From Sebaldella termitidis ATCC 33386 (GTDB lineage: Bacteria; Fusobacteriota; Fusobacteriia; Fusobacteriales; Leptotrichiaceae): a stretch of DNA of 64,000 bases. Made by a program: the position numbers and the translations under genes. The notes beneath the pieces are model-generated. The model saw only the letters and a list, made by a program, of their open reading frames with translations, was not told where the DNA came from and did not search any database. Of this stretch, positions 9,853-18,366 are shown one piece after another. Where the stretch lies: contig NC_013517.1 of assembly GCF_000024405.1 (NCBI RefSeq), positions 2,418,001 through 2,482,000 of the forward strand. Direction: 5' to 3'. Each line of letters begins with the position of its first letter. The stretch's first letter is position 1.

Positions 9853-9857
9853 ATGAA

Positions 9858-10289
9858 TTATCTTACTAATTCTCCGTTTTCATATTTATCTACCTGTTCG
9901 ATATTTCCATTTTCATCATAATATGTAATATCTCCGTCAGGTTTTCCGTTCTTGTAGTTACCTTTTGAAGCTATATTTCCGTTTTCATGAAATTTTACAA
10001 ATAATCCCTGTACCACATTATTTTTATCTGTTTGATAAATTAATGCCGGTGTATTCGTAGCTACAAAGAAGTCAGCCACTACTTTAACTCCGCCTTTTTG
10101 CTTATATGCTCTTTTATATGAAACAGCAAGTGTTCTGTCATTTATAGGTGCACCTGTTTCATCTACATACGTTATAAAAGTTCCTTTTTTATAATTCAAT
10201 TCATCATAGACTTTAAGGCCTGTACTTTCATATGAAAAACCTATTATTGTTACAAAAAGAAATAAGCAAAGGAGCAGTATTTTTTTCAT
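9858..10289 (-). CDS. Exported MORN-like repeat protein (YwqK-type), 143 aa
   Basis: Residues 1-19 are a signal peptide (MKKILLLCLFLFVTIIGFSY). The C-terminal half carries toxin-antitoxin YwqK/MORN_2-like repeats: GLFVKFHENGNIASKGNYKNGKPDGD and ITYYDENGNIEQVDKYENGE, with the xYYxNGxxxxxxxYxNGxxxG pattern. The middle (residues 25-85) is not recognised. The protein is probably periplasmic or outer-membrane associated. Proteins with these repeats are common in Fusobacteria, often without known function, and the antitoxin name carried by the family should not be taken as a role. It is a single gene with its own terminator. Confidence 0.75.
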   Translation of the reverse strand: MKKILLLCLFLFVTIIGFSYESTGLKVYDELNYKKGTFITYVDETGAPINDRTLAVSYKRAYKQKGGVKVVADFFVATNTPALIYQTDKNNVVQGLFVKFHENGNIASKGNYKNGKPDGDITYYDENGNIEQVDKYENGELVR

Positions 10290-10390
10290 AAAATCACCTC
10301 ATCATTATTTTTGTTGTACTACTATAGTATAATATAACATAGTTTGATTTTCCATATTTTTAAATTAAAATAAAATTATTTTTTTATTTT

Positions 10391-10864
10391 TTATTTAAAA
10401 TTATTTTTTTCATGCTTTTCTACAAGGTCTTTTGCGTCTTTCAAACCTAATCCTGTTAATTCTCTTACTCTTTTTATCTTTTCAATTTTGGAAATATCAG
10501 AATCAAGCAGCTCTTTTAAAGATAATTCATTATTTCCGGGTATTTGGTCAGTTAAGCTTTCTTCACTCGGAAATATTCCTCTTTCACTTCTCTCTACTAA
10601 TTCCTTTGAACTTTTTAAGTCCAAATTTGTAAGTGAATGAATCTGCTTTATCTTCTCCAGCTTATTATAATTTCCTCTGAGTATTTCATCTATTTTTGTT
10701 TGATTATTTATATTTCTATCTGAAAACACTGTATTTTCATTATTGCTCTTTATTTCGACATAACCGCTGAATTCACTCTGCTTCATATTTTTCTTTTCTT
10801 TTTCTCTTTTTTCATAATATTCTTCTACATCTGTCTTTTTTTTGAAAAAATCAAATATCCCCAT
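10391..10864 (-). CDS. Protein with two L7/L12 C-terminal-like segments, 157 aa
   Basis: The product has a charged, lysine-rich N terminus (MGIFDFFKKKTD) and two copies of a helical unit. Copy one is around residues 60-97 (KLEKIKQIHSLTNLDLKSS, then KELVE). Copy two is around residues 118-153 (KIEKIKRVRELTGLGLKDA, then KDLVE). The second closely resembles the helix-turn of ribosomal protein L7/L12 C-terminal domains (VREITGLGLKEAKxLVE), the surface that contacts translation factors. No signal peptide or membrane segment is present. The ATG overlaps the stop of the WYL regulator gene by one base (TAATG), so translation is probably coupled. Function is unknown; a ribosome or factor contact is inferred only from the motif. 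Confidence 0.7.
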   Translation of the reverse strand: MGIFDFFKKKTDVEEYYEKREKEKKNMKQSEFSGYVEIKSNNENTVFSDRNINNQTKIDEILRGNYNKLEKIKQIHSLTNLDLKSSKELVERSERGIFPSEESLTDQIPGNNELSLKELLDSDISKIEKIKRVRELTGLGLKDAKDLVEKHEKNNFK

Positions 10865-11832
10865 TATTCATCCTTTCCATTATACATGTTATACATGTTT
10901 TTTATTCTCTGTATTATTTCATTCCTTAATTCTTCCGGTTCCAGCACTTCCACATTATCACCAAGGCTCAGTATGAACTCAAGAAACCATTTATCTATTC
11001 TCCAGTTCAGCTTTATTATAACATAGTTTTCTATAGATGTAATATTGTACTTTTCCCTGCTTTTCTTTATATCCAATACTTCATAATTATCCAGAAAAAA
11101 TTTAGCTATCTCAAAAAAATTTTTCTTATACTTTAATATTATTTCATTATGTATATAATCACTGAAAAATCCTTTTTGCGAATATATTTTTTCTGAAATA
11201 TCCGGATCTTCTGTAAACTTTTCATTTGTAATTTTTATTTCAAGTATTCTTGATACCCTGAATATCCTCAGTTCCTTCCTGAGAAGACAATTGGCAAAAA
11301 GATAAACCGAATTACCTTTTATAGAAATAATATACGGCTCGAGCTGTCTCTCGCTTATCACATTATCACTGTTTATATACTTTACCTCTATAATATTTTT
11401 GCTTTCAATCGCTTTTTTTATTGAGGATATATTTTCCTTTTCTCTTTTATGCATAAGATAGCCTTCTTCTATCTTAAAATAGTCAAGTTTTCTCTGTTCT
11501 TCCATCTCTTTGTCAGAAATTATGTTTTTGAATTTTTCTATAAGCAGCTTTGTTTTACTGTCCTTATAATAGTAATTATTTAATATAGATATTATTCTTG
11601 TCAGTTCAGACTTTGAAAAATTTATATTTTCCAGCTTAAAATTTTCTATTATACTTATACCGCCTTCAAATCCCATTTTTCTCTCTATAGGTATCCCCAT
11701 ATTTTCCAAAATATCAAGATCACGGTATATTGTTCTCTGCGATACTTCAAATTCCTCGGCCAGTCTTTTGGCGCTTACTTTTTTATATCTATTCAGATAG
11801 TATAGTATATTTAAGATCCTGTCTGTTTTCAT
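10864..11832 (-). CDS. HTH-WYL transcriptional regulator
   Basis: A 322-aa regulator. Residues 1-60 form an HTH_11/DeoR-type winged helix (RILNILYYLNRYKKVSAKRL, then SQRTIYRDLDIL). The middle helical linker is followed by a WYL domain at about residues 135-215 (KKAIESKNIIEVKYI...RQLEPYIISIKGNSVYLFAN). In place of W-Y-L it has S-V-Y-L. WYL domains sense nucleic acids or small ligands and regulate, among others, DNA damage responses and phage defence. Here the only co-transcribed gene is the L7/L12-like protein. The upstream spacer (11833-12371) has only a short possible gene remnant and a terminator. Confidence 0.85.
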   Translation of the reverse strand: MKTDRILNILYYLNRYKKVSAKRLAEEFEVSQRTIYRDLDILENMGIPIERKMGFEGGISIIENFKLENINFSKSELTRIISILNNYYYKDSKTKLLIEKFKNIISDKEMEEQRKLDYFKIEEGYLMHKREKENISSIKKAIESKNIIEVKYINSDNVISERQLEPYIISIKGNSVYLFANCLLRKELRIFRVSRILEIKITNEKFTEDPDISEKIYSQKGFFSDYIHNEIILKYKKNFFEIAKFFLDNYEVLDIKKSREKYNITSIENYVIIKLNWRIDKWFLEFILSLGDNVEVLEPEELRNEIIQRIKNMYNMYNGKDE

Positions 11833-12055
11833 ATATCCCCCTGTCCCGGTTATTTTATAAAGAAAATTAATTTATTTAAATATTTATCTGAAATTCTGAC
11901 CCGTTTATAATATGTTATTTAAGGAAAAAATACAAAGATTTTTATATTGATATTCCAGATCATTTTAGCCATAAATTTGGTTCAGTATCTGTTTTATTTA
12001 TATTCTGAGTATAACAAAAATTCATTATTATTACAATTGAAATGAACATACTTTA

Positions 12056-12163
12056 TTAAAATTCCCAATAAGTTAATAAATCAGTTTTGGCAGCAAATAC
12101 AGCAGCCTGTCTGCTTCCTGCTAAACAGGCTCTTATAGTATCATTAGTTCTATAATCATATCT
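12056..12163 (-). pseudogene. Possible C-terminal remnant of a lost gene (35 codons)
   Basis: In an otherwise AT-rich spacer, one - strand frame reads as a protein-like C terminus (RTNDTIRACLAGSRQAAVF, continuing to YWEF, stop). It has no start codon, no SD, and an upstream in-frame stop. The locally higher GC and the alanine-rich composition differ from the surrounding spacer. The parent family is not recognised. A 7-bp inverted repeat (AGCCTGT / ACAGGCT) lies inside it and offers a noncoding alternative reading. Confidence 0.3.
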
Positions 12164-12321
12164 TTATATAATTAATTTTTTTTATTCTTTTTTATGATCT
12201 TTCTGGTGATATTTTCTTTTTTTAGAAACCTTACATTATTATCCTGCTTATTATCCTATTATTTTTTCTCATCACTAATAAAGCAAGTCAATTCATAAAA
12301 TCACCAAATTTTTCACAAAAT

Positions 12322-12347
12322 AAAAAACAGCACTTATGCTGTTTTTT
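12322..12347 (-). terminator. Intrinsic terminator after the small exported-protein trio
   Basis: AAAAAACAGC / GCTGTTTTTT hairpin with six-base loop, 25 bases beyond the stop at 12372. It is symmetrical and would act in both directions. It shows that the trio has no autotransporter gene in its transcript. Confidence 0.8.
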
Positions 12348-12371
12348 ATGTAATTAACTAAATATATAAGT

Positions 12372-12641
12372 TTATCTGATATTGTTTTCTGCCTTGTACT
12401 GCTCGATTCTAAATAGAAGATCTTCTATTTCCTGTATTTCAGCTACTTTTTTATCTATTTGCTTATCCACCTTAGTCAGCTCTTTTTCCAGTCTTGTTCC
12501 ACTGTTTAAATGCTGTCTAAGATTTGTCCACTTTCCTCTTGCTCCTTCTCTTAATTCTCTTCTATACTCATAAGTAGGAGCTGCACTTGCCATCATTCCT
12601 GCAAATACACATAAAGTCATTATAATCCCAAATTTTTTCAT
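12372..12641 (-). CDS. Small exported coiled-coil protein, FadA-like, 89 aa
   Basis: Residues 1-20 are a signal peptide (MKKFGIIMTLCVFAGMMASA). The mature part of about 69 residues is highly charged, with a heptad-like helix from about residue 45 (SGTRLEKELTKVDKQIDKK, then AEIQEIEDLLFRIEQY). Its size, export signal and single long helix resemble the FadA/Fad-I group of fusobacterial small adhesins, but the similarity is compositional and the length is shorter than FadA. It is third in an operon of three small exported proteins, 23 bases after the second gene. SD AGAGGAG. Orthologous small genes often precede autotransporter genes in this phylum (for example the rad locus). Confidence 0.7.
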   Translation of the reverse strand: MKKFGIIMTLCVFAGMMASAAPTYEYRRELREGARGKWTNLRQHLNSGTRLEKELTKVDKQIDKKVAEIQEIEDLLFRIEQYKAENNIR

Positions 12642-12664
12642 AAATTTTCTCCTCTTTGTCTTTC

Positions 12665-12952
12665 TTATCTTTTTCTTCTCATTCTTGCCTGTTCATCTGG
12701 CATTAATTCTTCCTCTTCAGCTTTTATTCTATCAAGCATAGTATACCAGTAACCTCTTTTTTCAGGTAGTGTTACATATACTGATTCCTGAGCTCTTCTT
12801 AAAGCTTTTTCATATGATGAGTATACACCGTCCTGATCATAATCTTTTGTTATACTATCTTCAACAGATTTACTCACCTGAACATCACCCTCTGCACCAT
12901 ACGCTGCAAAAGCCATTGTTCCCACTAAAAAAACCAATAGTATTTTTTTCAT
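12665..12952 (-). CDS. Small exported protein of the autotransporter-associated trio, 95 aa
   Basis: Signal peptide at residues 1-19 (MKKILLVFLVGTMAFAAYG), then an acidic-helical mature chain containing SITKDYDQDGVYSSYEKALR and a basic C terminus (QARMRRKR). No recognised domain; DQDG resembles a short acidic turn only. It is second in the operon, with SD AAGGAG 11 bases after the preceding stop. A decayed paralogue lies at 6713-6965, directly before an autotransporter gene, which ties this family to autotransporter expression or surface assembly by context. Confidence 0.7.
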   Translation of the reverse strand: MKKILLVFLVGTMAFAAYGAEGDVQVSKSVEDSITKDYDQDGVYSSYEKALRRAQESVYVTLPEKRGYWYTMLDRIKAEEEELMPDEQARMRRKR

Positions 12953-12963
12953 AAAAATTCTCC

Positions 12964-13173
12964 TTACTTTCTTGTTTTATTTAAGTACTTAAGTACTTTG
13001 TTATATTCAGTTTTATGCCATGCCACATCTTTTTTAGCTCTATAATTTTCGATTTTATCGGCTTTCTCCATTTGTGCTTGCATATCAGGCATTTCTGGTA
13101 TAGCTTTTTCTTTCTTAGCTCCCAGAGACATTATACTTAATGCCATTAATACAGCAATGATTAACTTTTTCAT
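12964..13173 (-). CDS. Small exported protein of the autotransporter-associated trio, 69 aa
   Basis: Signal peptide MKKLIIAVLMALSIMSLGA, then a short basic chain of about 50 residues with MEKADKIENYRAKKD and NKVLKYLNKTRK. No domain recognised. It is first in the operon, preceded by a strong SD (AGGAGGAG) and by a near-consensus promoter at 13246-13273. A frameshifted paralogue without a start codon is at 6961-7111. Confidence 0.7.
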   Translation of the reverse strand: MKKLIIAVLMALSIMSLGAKKEKAIPEMPDMQAQMEKADKIENYRAKKDVAWHKTEYNKVLKYLNKTRK

Positions 13174-13245
13174 AATTCTCCTCCTGCGTCCTTCTGTTTA
13201 ATTTTATTTTATAAAACTTCATTATTTTATAAATTCCTCTACTAA

Positions 13246-13273
13246 ATTTTAGCATTTTTTTGGATTTTGTCAA
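13246..13273 (-). promoter_or_regulatory. Sigma70 promoter of the small exported-protein operon
   Basis: TTGACA (13268-13273), 16-bp spacer, extended -10 TGCTAAAAT (-10 hexamer 13246-13251). Transcription should start about 65 bases before the first ATG. Confidence 0.75.
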
Positions 13274-13368
13274 CCATTTTTTATTTCCCAAATTTTTATT
13301 TCTTTAAATACTTAACTTTCAAAGGATTTGTTTTTTAAAAATTAATCATAAAAATTCATAAATAAACA

Positions 13369-13806
13369 CTATTTTATTATATTTTTAATTTCATCTCTTA
13401 GTTTTTTTGAATTCTTACAATTTTTACCATGACTTGATACCAGTATTTGATAATCTTCATCTTCCAATATTGCTCCAAAACGTACATTCATTTTATTTTT
13501 GGATGTCACATTATTTACCAGAATATTATTCTTTATACAAAATTCTGCTATTTCTTCATTCAGCTCTTTATCGTCTGTTGCTGCTACTACCAGCATATAT
13601 TCCCGTAAATTCTCATCGGAAAATCTCTTTTCTCTTATATCGATATTCCCTATTTCCCTTATCTTTTCTTCTTTTATTTCCTCAGCTATTACTGTAATGT
13701 CAGAATTATATCTGGACAGTGTTTTTATCTTTTTATAAGCAATCTTTCCTCCGCCTATTACAAGACACTTTTTATTCTCAATATCTATACATACAGGAAA
13801 AAACAT
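13369..13806 (-). CDS. Precorrin-2 dehydrogenase / sirohydrochlorin synthase (SirC/CysG-N type)
   Basis: NAD-dependent oxidation of precorrin-2 to sirohydrochlorin in the siroheme and cobalamin branch. The product (145 aa from the ATG) starts MFFPVCIDIENKKCLVIGGG, the typical Rossmann entry with GGGKIAYKK. It continues with SDITVIAEE, LVVAATDDKELN and ILVNN..., all family landmarks. The frame is open from a TTG at 13821, but the ATG at 13806 has a suitable SD. Only the N-terminal dehydrogenase part of CysG is present, and the chain is shorter than Met8/SirC proteins, lacking most of the helical dimerisation tail. No other tetrapyrrole gene is in the window. Confidence 0.85.
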   Translation of the reverse strand: MFFPVCIDIENKKCLVIGGGKIAYKKIKTLSRYNSDITVIAEEIKEEKIREIGNIDIREKRFSDENLREYMLVVAATDDKELNEEIAEFCIKNNILVNNVTSKNKMNVRFGAILEDEDYQILVSSHGKNCKNSKKLRDEIKNIIK

Positions 13807-13832
13807 CCTTCCGCCTCCCAAAGTTCAGAATT

Positions 13833-15863
13833 TTACCAGCTTCCGCCGCCTCCGCCGCCATGTCCTCCGCCAGAGGAATGACCTCCTGAGGAGTAGCTGC
13901 CTCCGCTTCCGGAAGAGGATTCATGAGAGCTTACAGCACTTGAATATGACCTTATTACATGGGTTCTTATTGTATCAGCCCTGTATCTTCTTCTAAAATT
14001 ATTATTTATTTCATCATGTGAAATATAACTGTTTAATGATATACTTTCCATCAGCTTTTCCATACCATATGTCAGATCTAATGCTGCTATATAAGGATAA
14101 ATTTTATCTATATAGCCTGTCATTTCCTCTGAGCTCAGAATATTTCTTACATCAGATTTATAATTATTCACGGAAGCTTCTATATTCTCCAGCTCATAAT
14201 TAATGCAGACACCGTATTCCGTATAACGTTTTTTCAAATTTGTATATTTGCTGTATGCATATCCAAATAAACACCACACACCCAGTAAAAAAACATTTTG
14301 AGTAGCAGCAAAAAGCAGTATTCCTATAGCTGCTCCCCATACCCATGATCTTTTTGAAGGATTTCCAAAAACAAACATTGAAAGTCCGATCATTGTCCAA
14401 ATACCGAAATTTACTGCAATTACAATACCGCCTGTATGATCCTTGGTTATCATATATCCTATTTTATATTCGGCAAACACTATAAGACCGGTTATAAGTA
14501 TTGCAAAAAAATAAACAAAATTATCCTTTACCATCATTTCCATTTTTTTATTTATGAGTCTTTTGTTCAGATTATTTTGAAAAGTATAAAAATAATCCTC
14601 CGGGATATTTGAAAATTTGTTTATTTTTCTGCTTTCTCCCTTTTCCGCTGCTTTTTTTAATTTATTCAGCTTTTCCTCGTCCAGATCAAGTCCGCTTTCT
14701 CTCAAAAGGTCATTTATCTTATTTTCAAATATAGTTTCTACTTCTCTCTGACTAAATTTTTGCCTTTCCAGAGTAGTTTTCAAAAGACGCTCTTCTTCTG
14801 TGAGTGCTTCTTCGGAATTCAGCAGTTCAAATGCATCGTCACTTATATCAGGATGCAGCTTTAAATGTTTCTTTGATATTAATGACAATACCCCTATACT
14901 AATTATATTTTCCATTTTTTTTTCATTTTTCAAAAATGCTGTAAACATAGGAGAAAGTTTATTAGGTATCTTCCCATACGAAGCTTTGTCTATCTCCGGA
15001 TCTTTTTTCAGAGTCAAAAGTCTCAACAGCATAAATATCAGGAATGATAATAGAAATATTACTGAAAGAGCCAATAATTCATTCTTATAGATAAGGCCTT
15101 CTAATTTTTTTAAAGTACTGATATGAATTTCATCTGTCTCAAAATTTAAAAAAATCGAAAGACCATTATTTTTCTCCAATATTTTTGCTGCTGATATTCT
15201 TATAATATCAGGCTCCATAATATAGGTGTAATCTTTTCCTTTTTCATTAAAGGCACCGGTATATATTTCTAGTTTTGTTCCTTTTGAAAATATTTTTTTA
15301 TTGCCTTCAAAGGATATATTTACTTCACTGTCTAATATGTCACATGTCCAGCTTTGTCCTACAGCATTCCAGTCTATTTCATATCTGTTCCCACCTTTTT
15401 CGGTTACTGCACCAAATACAGTATAATTCAATACATATTTGTTCATACCTGTAACATATGCTTTTGCATTGCCTATTCTGAAGTTTACCGTTCCATCTTC
15501 ATATACTGCCTTATATTTTTCCTGTTTACCGTTTCTTGTTATATAGTTCATCTTTACCGAAATATCACTTTTAGCTCCGCCGGGATAAGAAAGCGGAATA
15601 ATTCTATATATTCCATGCTTCATACCTGAAGAAAAAAAGTAATCTATTTCTTCATTTATTGTAATTGTTCCGTCTTTATTAATCTCTGCATTCACAGTCA
15701 TATTTTTTATATGTTCCCTGTAACTGTAGATTCTTTTATATTCTTCCTCAGTATAGTTATGTTCTTTTTCTACTGCCTTGCCGCTTTCTGCTCCTTCAGA
15801 TGCTGCTGCTGCAAATATAAGAAGAAATACACACGCTAATAGTAAAAGTAATCTCCTCTTCAT
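13833..15863 (-). CDS. DUF2207 family membrane protein
   Basis: A 676-aa membrane protein with the classic DUF2207 order: signal peptide (residues 1-24), an extracytoplasmic beta-rich domain with HGIYRIIPL and DWNAVGQSW, and a transmembrane helix at about 270-290 (LLALSVIFLLSFLIFMLLRL). A cytoplasmic region and a cluster of further helices near 455-530 follow, then a C-terminal Ser/Gly tail ending GGHGGGGGGSW. The glycine-rich end with terminal SW is a family hallmark. Function is not established. The ATG at 15863 (SD GGAGAG) is chosen over an in-frame TTG 18 bases upstream. It sits 26 bases before the sirC-like gene. Confidence 0.87.
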   Translation of the reverse strand: MKRRLLLLLACVFLLIFAAAASEGAESGKAVEKEHNYTEEEYKRIYSYREHIKNMTVNAEINKDGTITINEEIDYFFSSGMKHGIYRIIPLSYPGGAKSDISVKMNYITRNGKQEKYKAVYEDGTVNFRIGNAKAYVTGMNKYVLNYTVFGAVTEKGGNRYEIDWNAVGQSWTCDILDSEVNISFEGNKKIFSKGTKLEIYTGAFNEKGKDYTYIMEPDIIRISAAKILEKNNGLSIFLNFETDEIHISTLKKLEGLIYKNELLALSVIFLLSFLIFMLLRLLTLKKDPEIDKASYGKIPNKLSPMFTAFLKNEKKMENIISIGVLSLISKKHLKLHPDISDDAFELLNSEEALTEEERLLKTTLERQKFSQREVETIFENKINDLLRESGLDLDEEKLNKLKKAAEKGESRKINKFSNIPEDYFYTFQNNLNKRLINKKMEMMVKDNFVYFFAILITGLIVFAEYKIGYMITKDHTGGIVIAVNFGIWTMIGLSMFVFGNPSKRSWVWGAAIGILLFAATQNVFLLGVWCLFGYAYSKYTNLKKRYTEYGVCINYELENIEASVNNYKSDVRNILSSEEMTGYIDKIYPYIAALDLTYGMEKLMESISLNSYISHDEINNNFRRRYRADTIRTHVIRSYSSAVSSHESSSGSGGSYSSGGHSSGGGHGGGGGGSW

Positions 15864-15915
15864 TATCTCTCCTGTTTCCAATTATGCTTCATTTATCCGC
15901 AAATAAAACATAAAG

Positions 15916-16530
15916 CTAGTCTAAAGTTCTTTTCAAGCCTGTTTTTCCTGCTTTTTCCCTCTCATCAAAAATAAATTCTTCCAGTTCTTCACGCCCTGTA
16001 TTTTTTAAGGCTGAATAGAAGAAAACATCCTTATTATCAAATTCCAGTTTCTTTTTTATTTCCTTAAGCTGTTTAAATTTTTGATTATTTGAGAGCTTAT
16101 CTGTTTTGGTAAATATTATATAGTAATTAATGCTGTAATGCTCCAGCCACTTAAGCATTTCTATGTCTTCAGCCGAAGGCACTCTTCTTATATCAAGGAG
16201 CAGAAATACTATTTTTTCTCTGTCACTGTTCAGATAGTCAGCTATTATTTTCCCCCAGTTTTTCTTCACAGCTTCCGGAACCTTGGCAAATCCATATCCC
16301 GGAAGATCTACAAAGTAAAAATCTTCATTTACGTCAAAAAAATTTATAAGCTGTGTACGTCCGGGAGTTTTACTTGTTCTTGCAAGGTTTCTTCTGTTAG
16401 TAAGTGAATTTATCAAAGATGATTTCCCCACATTTGACCTTCCTATAAATGCAAATTCTATTTCTGTCGTTTCCGGATAATCATTTATTACGACTGCTGA
16501 TTTTATAAAATCTGTCTTCTTTATTCTCAT
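15916..16530 (-). CDS. engB: Ribosome biogenesis GTPase YihA/YsxC (EngB)
   Basis: Essential GTPase of 50S subunit assembly. The 204-aa chain has the G1 loop GRSNVGKSSLINSL at about residue 31, G2 around TSKTPGRTQ, G3 DLPGYGFAKV and G4 TKTD, with G5 SALK. Length is normal for the family. SD AAGGAG precedes the ATG. It is the first gene of a probable engB-DUF2207-sirC transcript, with 52 bases before the next start. In many Firmicutes engB follows lon; here lon is 9 kb away on the same strand. Confidence 0.95.
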   Translation of the reverse strand: MRIKKTDFIKSAVVINDYPETTEIEFAFIGRSNVGKSSLINSLTNRRNLARTSKTPGRTQLINFFDVNEDFYFVDLPGYGFAKVPEAVKKNWGKIIADYLNSDREKIVFLLLDIRRVPSAEDIEMLKWLEHYSINYYIIFTKTDKLSNNQKFKQLKEIKKKLEFDNKDVFFYSALKNTGREELEEFIFDEREKAGKTGLKRTLD

Positions 16531-16696
16531 TTGTTCTCCTTATCTAAACTTATATTACAAAATAAATGTTTATTTTTTATAAAATATTCTGTTATATTAT
16601 ATCATACACTGAAATTAAAATCACATAGTTTATATATTGTTTTTTTGGCTGTCAGTCACATAAACAGATCATTATGCCGAATACTGGCTGTTATAT

Positions 16697-16731
16697 AAAA
16701 AAGACAGGAGCTTTTATACTTCCCGTCTTTT
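16697..16731 (-). terminator. Intrinsic terminator of the lysine transporter operon
   Basis: On the - strand AAAAGACGGGA...TCCTGTCTTTT pairs and runs into TTTTTATAT, 12 bases beyond the ATPase stop codon. Confidence 0.75.
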
Positions 16732-16742
16732 GATTATTATAT

Positions 16743-17483
16743 TTATTTATTTAGCATACGTGATAAAAACTCCTGAGTTCTTTTATGCTGCGGATTATTA
16801 AATATTACCTCCGGTTTGTCATCTTCCACTATTACTCCCTGATCCATAAATACCACACGATCGGAAACTTCCTGAGCGAATCCCATTTCATGTGTTACTA
16901 CCAGCATTGTCAACCCGCTTTGTGCCAGATCCTTCATTACCTTTAGTACCTCACCCACCATTTCAGGATCAAGAGCCGATGTAGGCTCATCAAATAAAAG
17001 AACCTCCGGCTCCATAGCCAATGCTCTTGCTATAGCTACCCTCTGCTTTTGTCCGCCAGATATCTGACTTGGTTTTGCATTTATGAATTTTTCCATTCCT
17101 ACCTTGGTAAGGAATTTCATTGCCATGTCCTCACTGTTTTTTTTGCTTCTTTTTAATACTTTCATTTGTCCAATCACGCAGTTTTCCAGTACTGTAAGAT
17201 TATTAAAAAGATTAAACTGCTGAAATACCATTCCTACTTTTGATCTTAGCTTGGCAAGAGACATTTTTCCTGTTGTTATATCTTTATCGTGATAAAATAT
17301 CTCACCGCTTGTCGGTCTCTCCAGAAGATTTATGCAGCGAAGCAGTGTAGACTTACCGCTTCCCGAAGAGCCTATTATACATACTACTTCTTTTGGTTTT
17401 ACAGTAAAATTAATATCTTTCAGGACACAACGGCTTCCGAAATCTTTTCTCAGATGTTCTATTTTTATAATTTCATTACCCAC
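16743..17483 (-). CDS. Polar amino acid ABC transporter ATPase, probably lysine
   Basis: ATP-binding subunit of a PAAT-family importer (GlnQ/HisP/ArtM type), 246 aa. Walker A is GSSGSGKST at about residue 37, followed by the Q-loop VFQQFNLF, the signature [15 protein letters not shown], Walker [15 protein letters not shown] and switch His VVTHEMGFA. The start is GTG, four bases after the permease stop, with SD GAGAGG. Lysine is assigned as the substrate because the operon is preceded by a lysine riboswitch, not from the ATPase sequence. Confidence 0.93.
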   Translation of the reverse strand: MGNEIIKIEHLRKDFGSRCVLKDINFTVKPKEVVCIIGSSGSGKSTLLRCINLLERPTSGEIFYHDKDITTGKMSLAKLRSKVGMVFQQFNLFNNLTVLENCVIGQMKVLKRSKKNSEDMAMKFLTKVGMEKFINAKPSQISGGQKQRVAIARALAMEPEVLLFDEPTSALDPEMVGEVLKVMKDLAQSGLTMLVVTHEMGFAQEVSDRVVFMDQGVIVEDDKPEVIFNNPQHKRTQEFLSRMLNK

Positions 17484-17487
17484 ACTA

Positions 17488-18285
17488 TTACCTCTCTTTC
17501 AACAAATTACTGTCAATCTCTTTCTCAATTGTCTCTGCAATTTCAAAATTTTTCGGACCGTCGATTTTCTTTTCTACAAATCTCAGAATCAGACTGATTG
17601 TAAATGTAAGAAAGAAATATATTGCACTTGTTATTATAAATACTTCATAATAACGAGTATACGTTCCTGCCAGTGATTTTGAAGTGAAAAAGAGTTCGGT
17701 AACACTGATAACGTTAAGAACCGATGTATCTTTTATATTTATAATAAACTCATTTCCTACAGAAGGTAATACATTACGTATTGCCTGCGGAAATATAATG
17801 GATTTCATGGTTTGAAAATGACTCATTCCTATTGCCTGGGCTCCTTCAAGCTGTCCCTTATCCACAGAATCAATTCCGCCTCTGATTATCTCAGCCATGT
17901 AAGATCCGGTATTTATTGATACTATGAATAATGCTGCCGGTATAGGATCAAGATTAAAATCAAATCTTTGTAGAAGTACTGGAAGCCCGTAATAAATAAC
18001 CATTGCCTGTACTATCATAGGTGTTCCCCTGAAAACAGCTATATATATTTTTATTATTATCTGAGATAGCTTAATAAAAAACTTTTTTATTACCGGTGTT
18101 TTTTCATCTATATACGCTTCCCTTACTAATGCAACACATAATCCGATAAAAAATCCCACAATAGTTCCTGTTAGCGAAATATAAAGAGTCGTAATGGTAC
18201 CGCTTAAGAACTGGTTTCCGTTTTTTTCTATGAAAAAAGCTACCCAGCCTAAAAAAGTCCTCGTACCATCTGCTGCTAAAAACAT
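17488..18285 (-). CDS. Polar amino acid ABC transporter permease, probably lysine
   Basis: HisM/GlnP-type membrane subunit, 265 aa. It begins with a helix near residue 28 ([20 protein letters not shown]) and has about five membrane segments. The EAA loop contains [22 protein letters not shown], the contact site for the ATPase. [16 protein letters not shown] and the C-terminal [13 protein letters not shown] are family landmarks. A single permease gene suggests a homodimer. It lies between the binding lipoprotein (81 bases upstream) and the ATPase (4 bases downstream). Confidence 0.93.
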   Translation of the reverse strand: MFLAADGTRTFLGWVAFFIEKNGNQFLSGTITTLYISLTGTIVGFFIGLCVALVREAYIDEKTPVIKKFFIKLSQIIIKIYIAVFRGTPMIVQAMVIYYGLPVLLQRFDFNLDPIPAALFIVSINTGSYMAEIIRGGIDSVDKGQLEGAQAIGMSHFQTMKSIIFPQAIRNVLPSVGNEFIINIKDTSVLNVISVTELFFTSKSLAGTYTRYYEVFIITSAIYFFLTFTISLILRFVEKKIDGPKNFEIAETIEKEIDSNLLKER

Positions 18286-18366
18286 AATTTCCCTCTTTCC
18301 AGTATCCTGGCTTCTCTTTGGTTCTGCTCAGAATACATCTTGACTTGTTTAATTTTATAATAAAAT

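Noticed and set aside
13407-13738. Two + strand frames opposite the precorrin-2 dehydrogenase gene
   Set aside because: The - strand protein has clear Rossmann and family motifs; the + frames have none.
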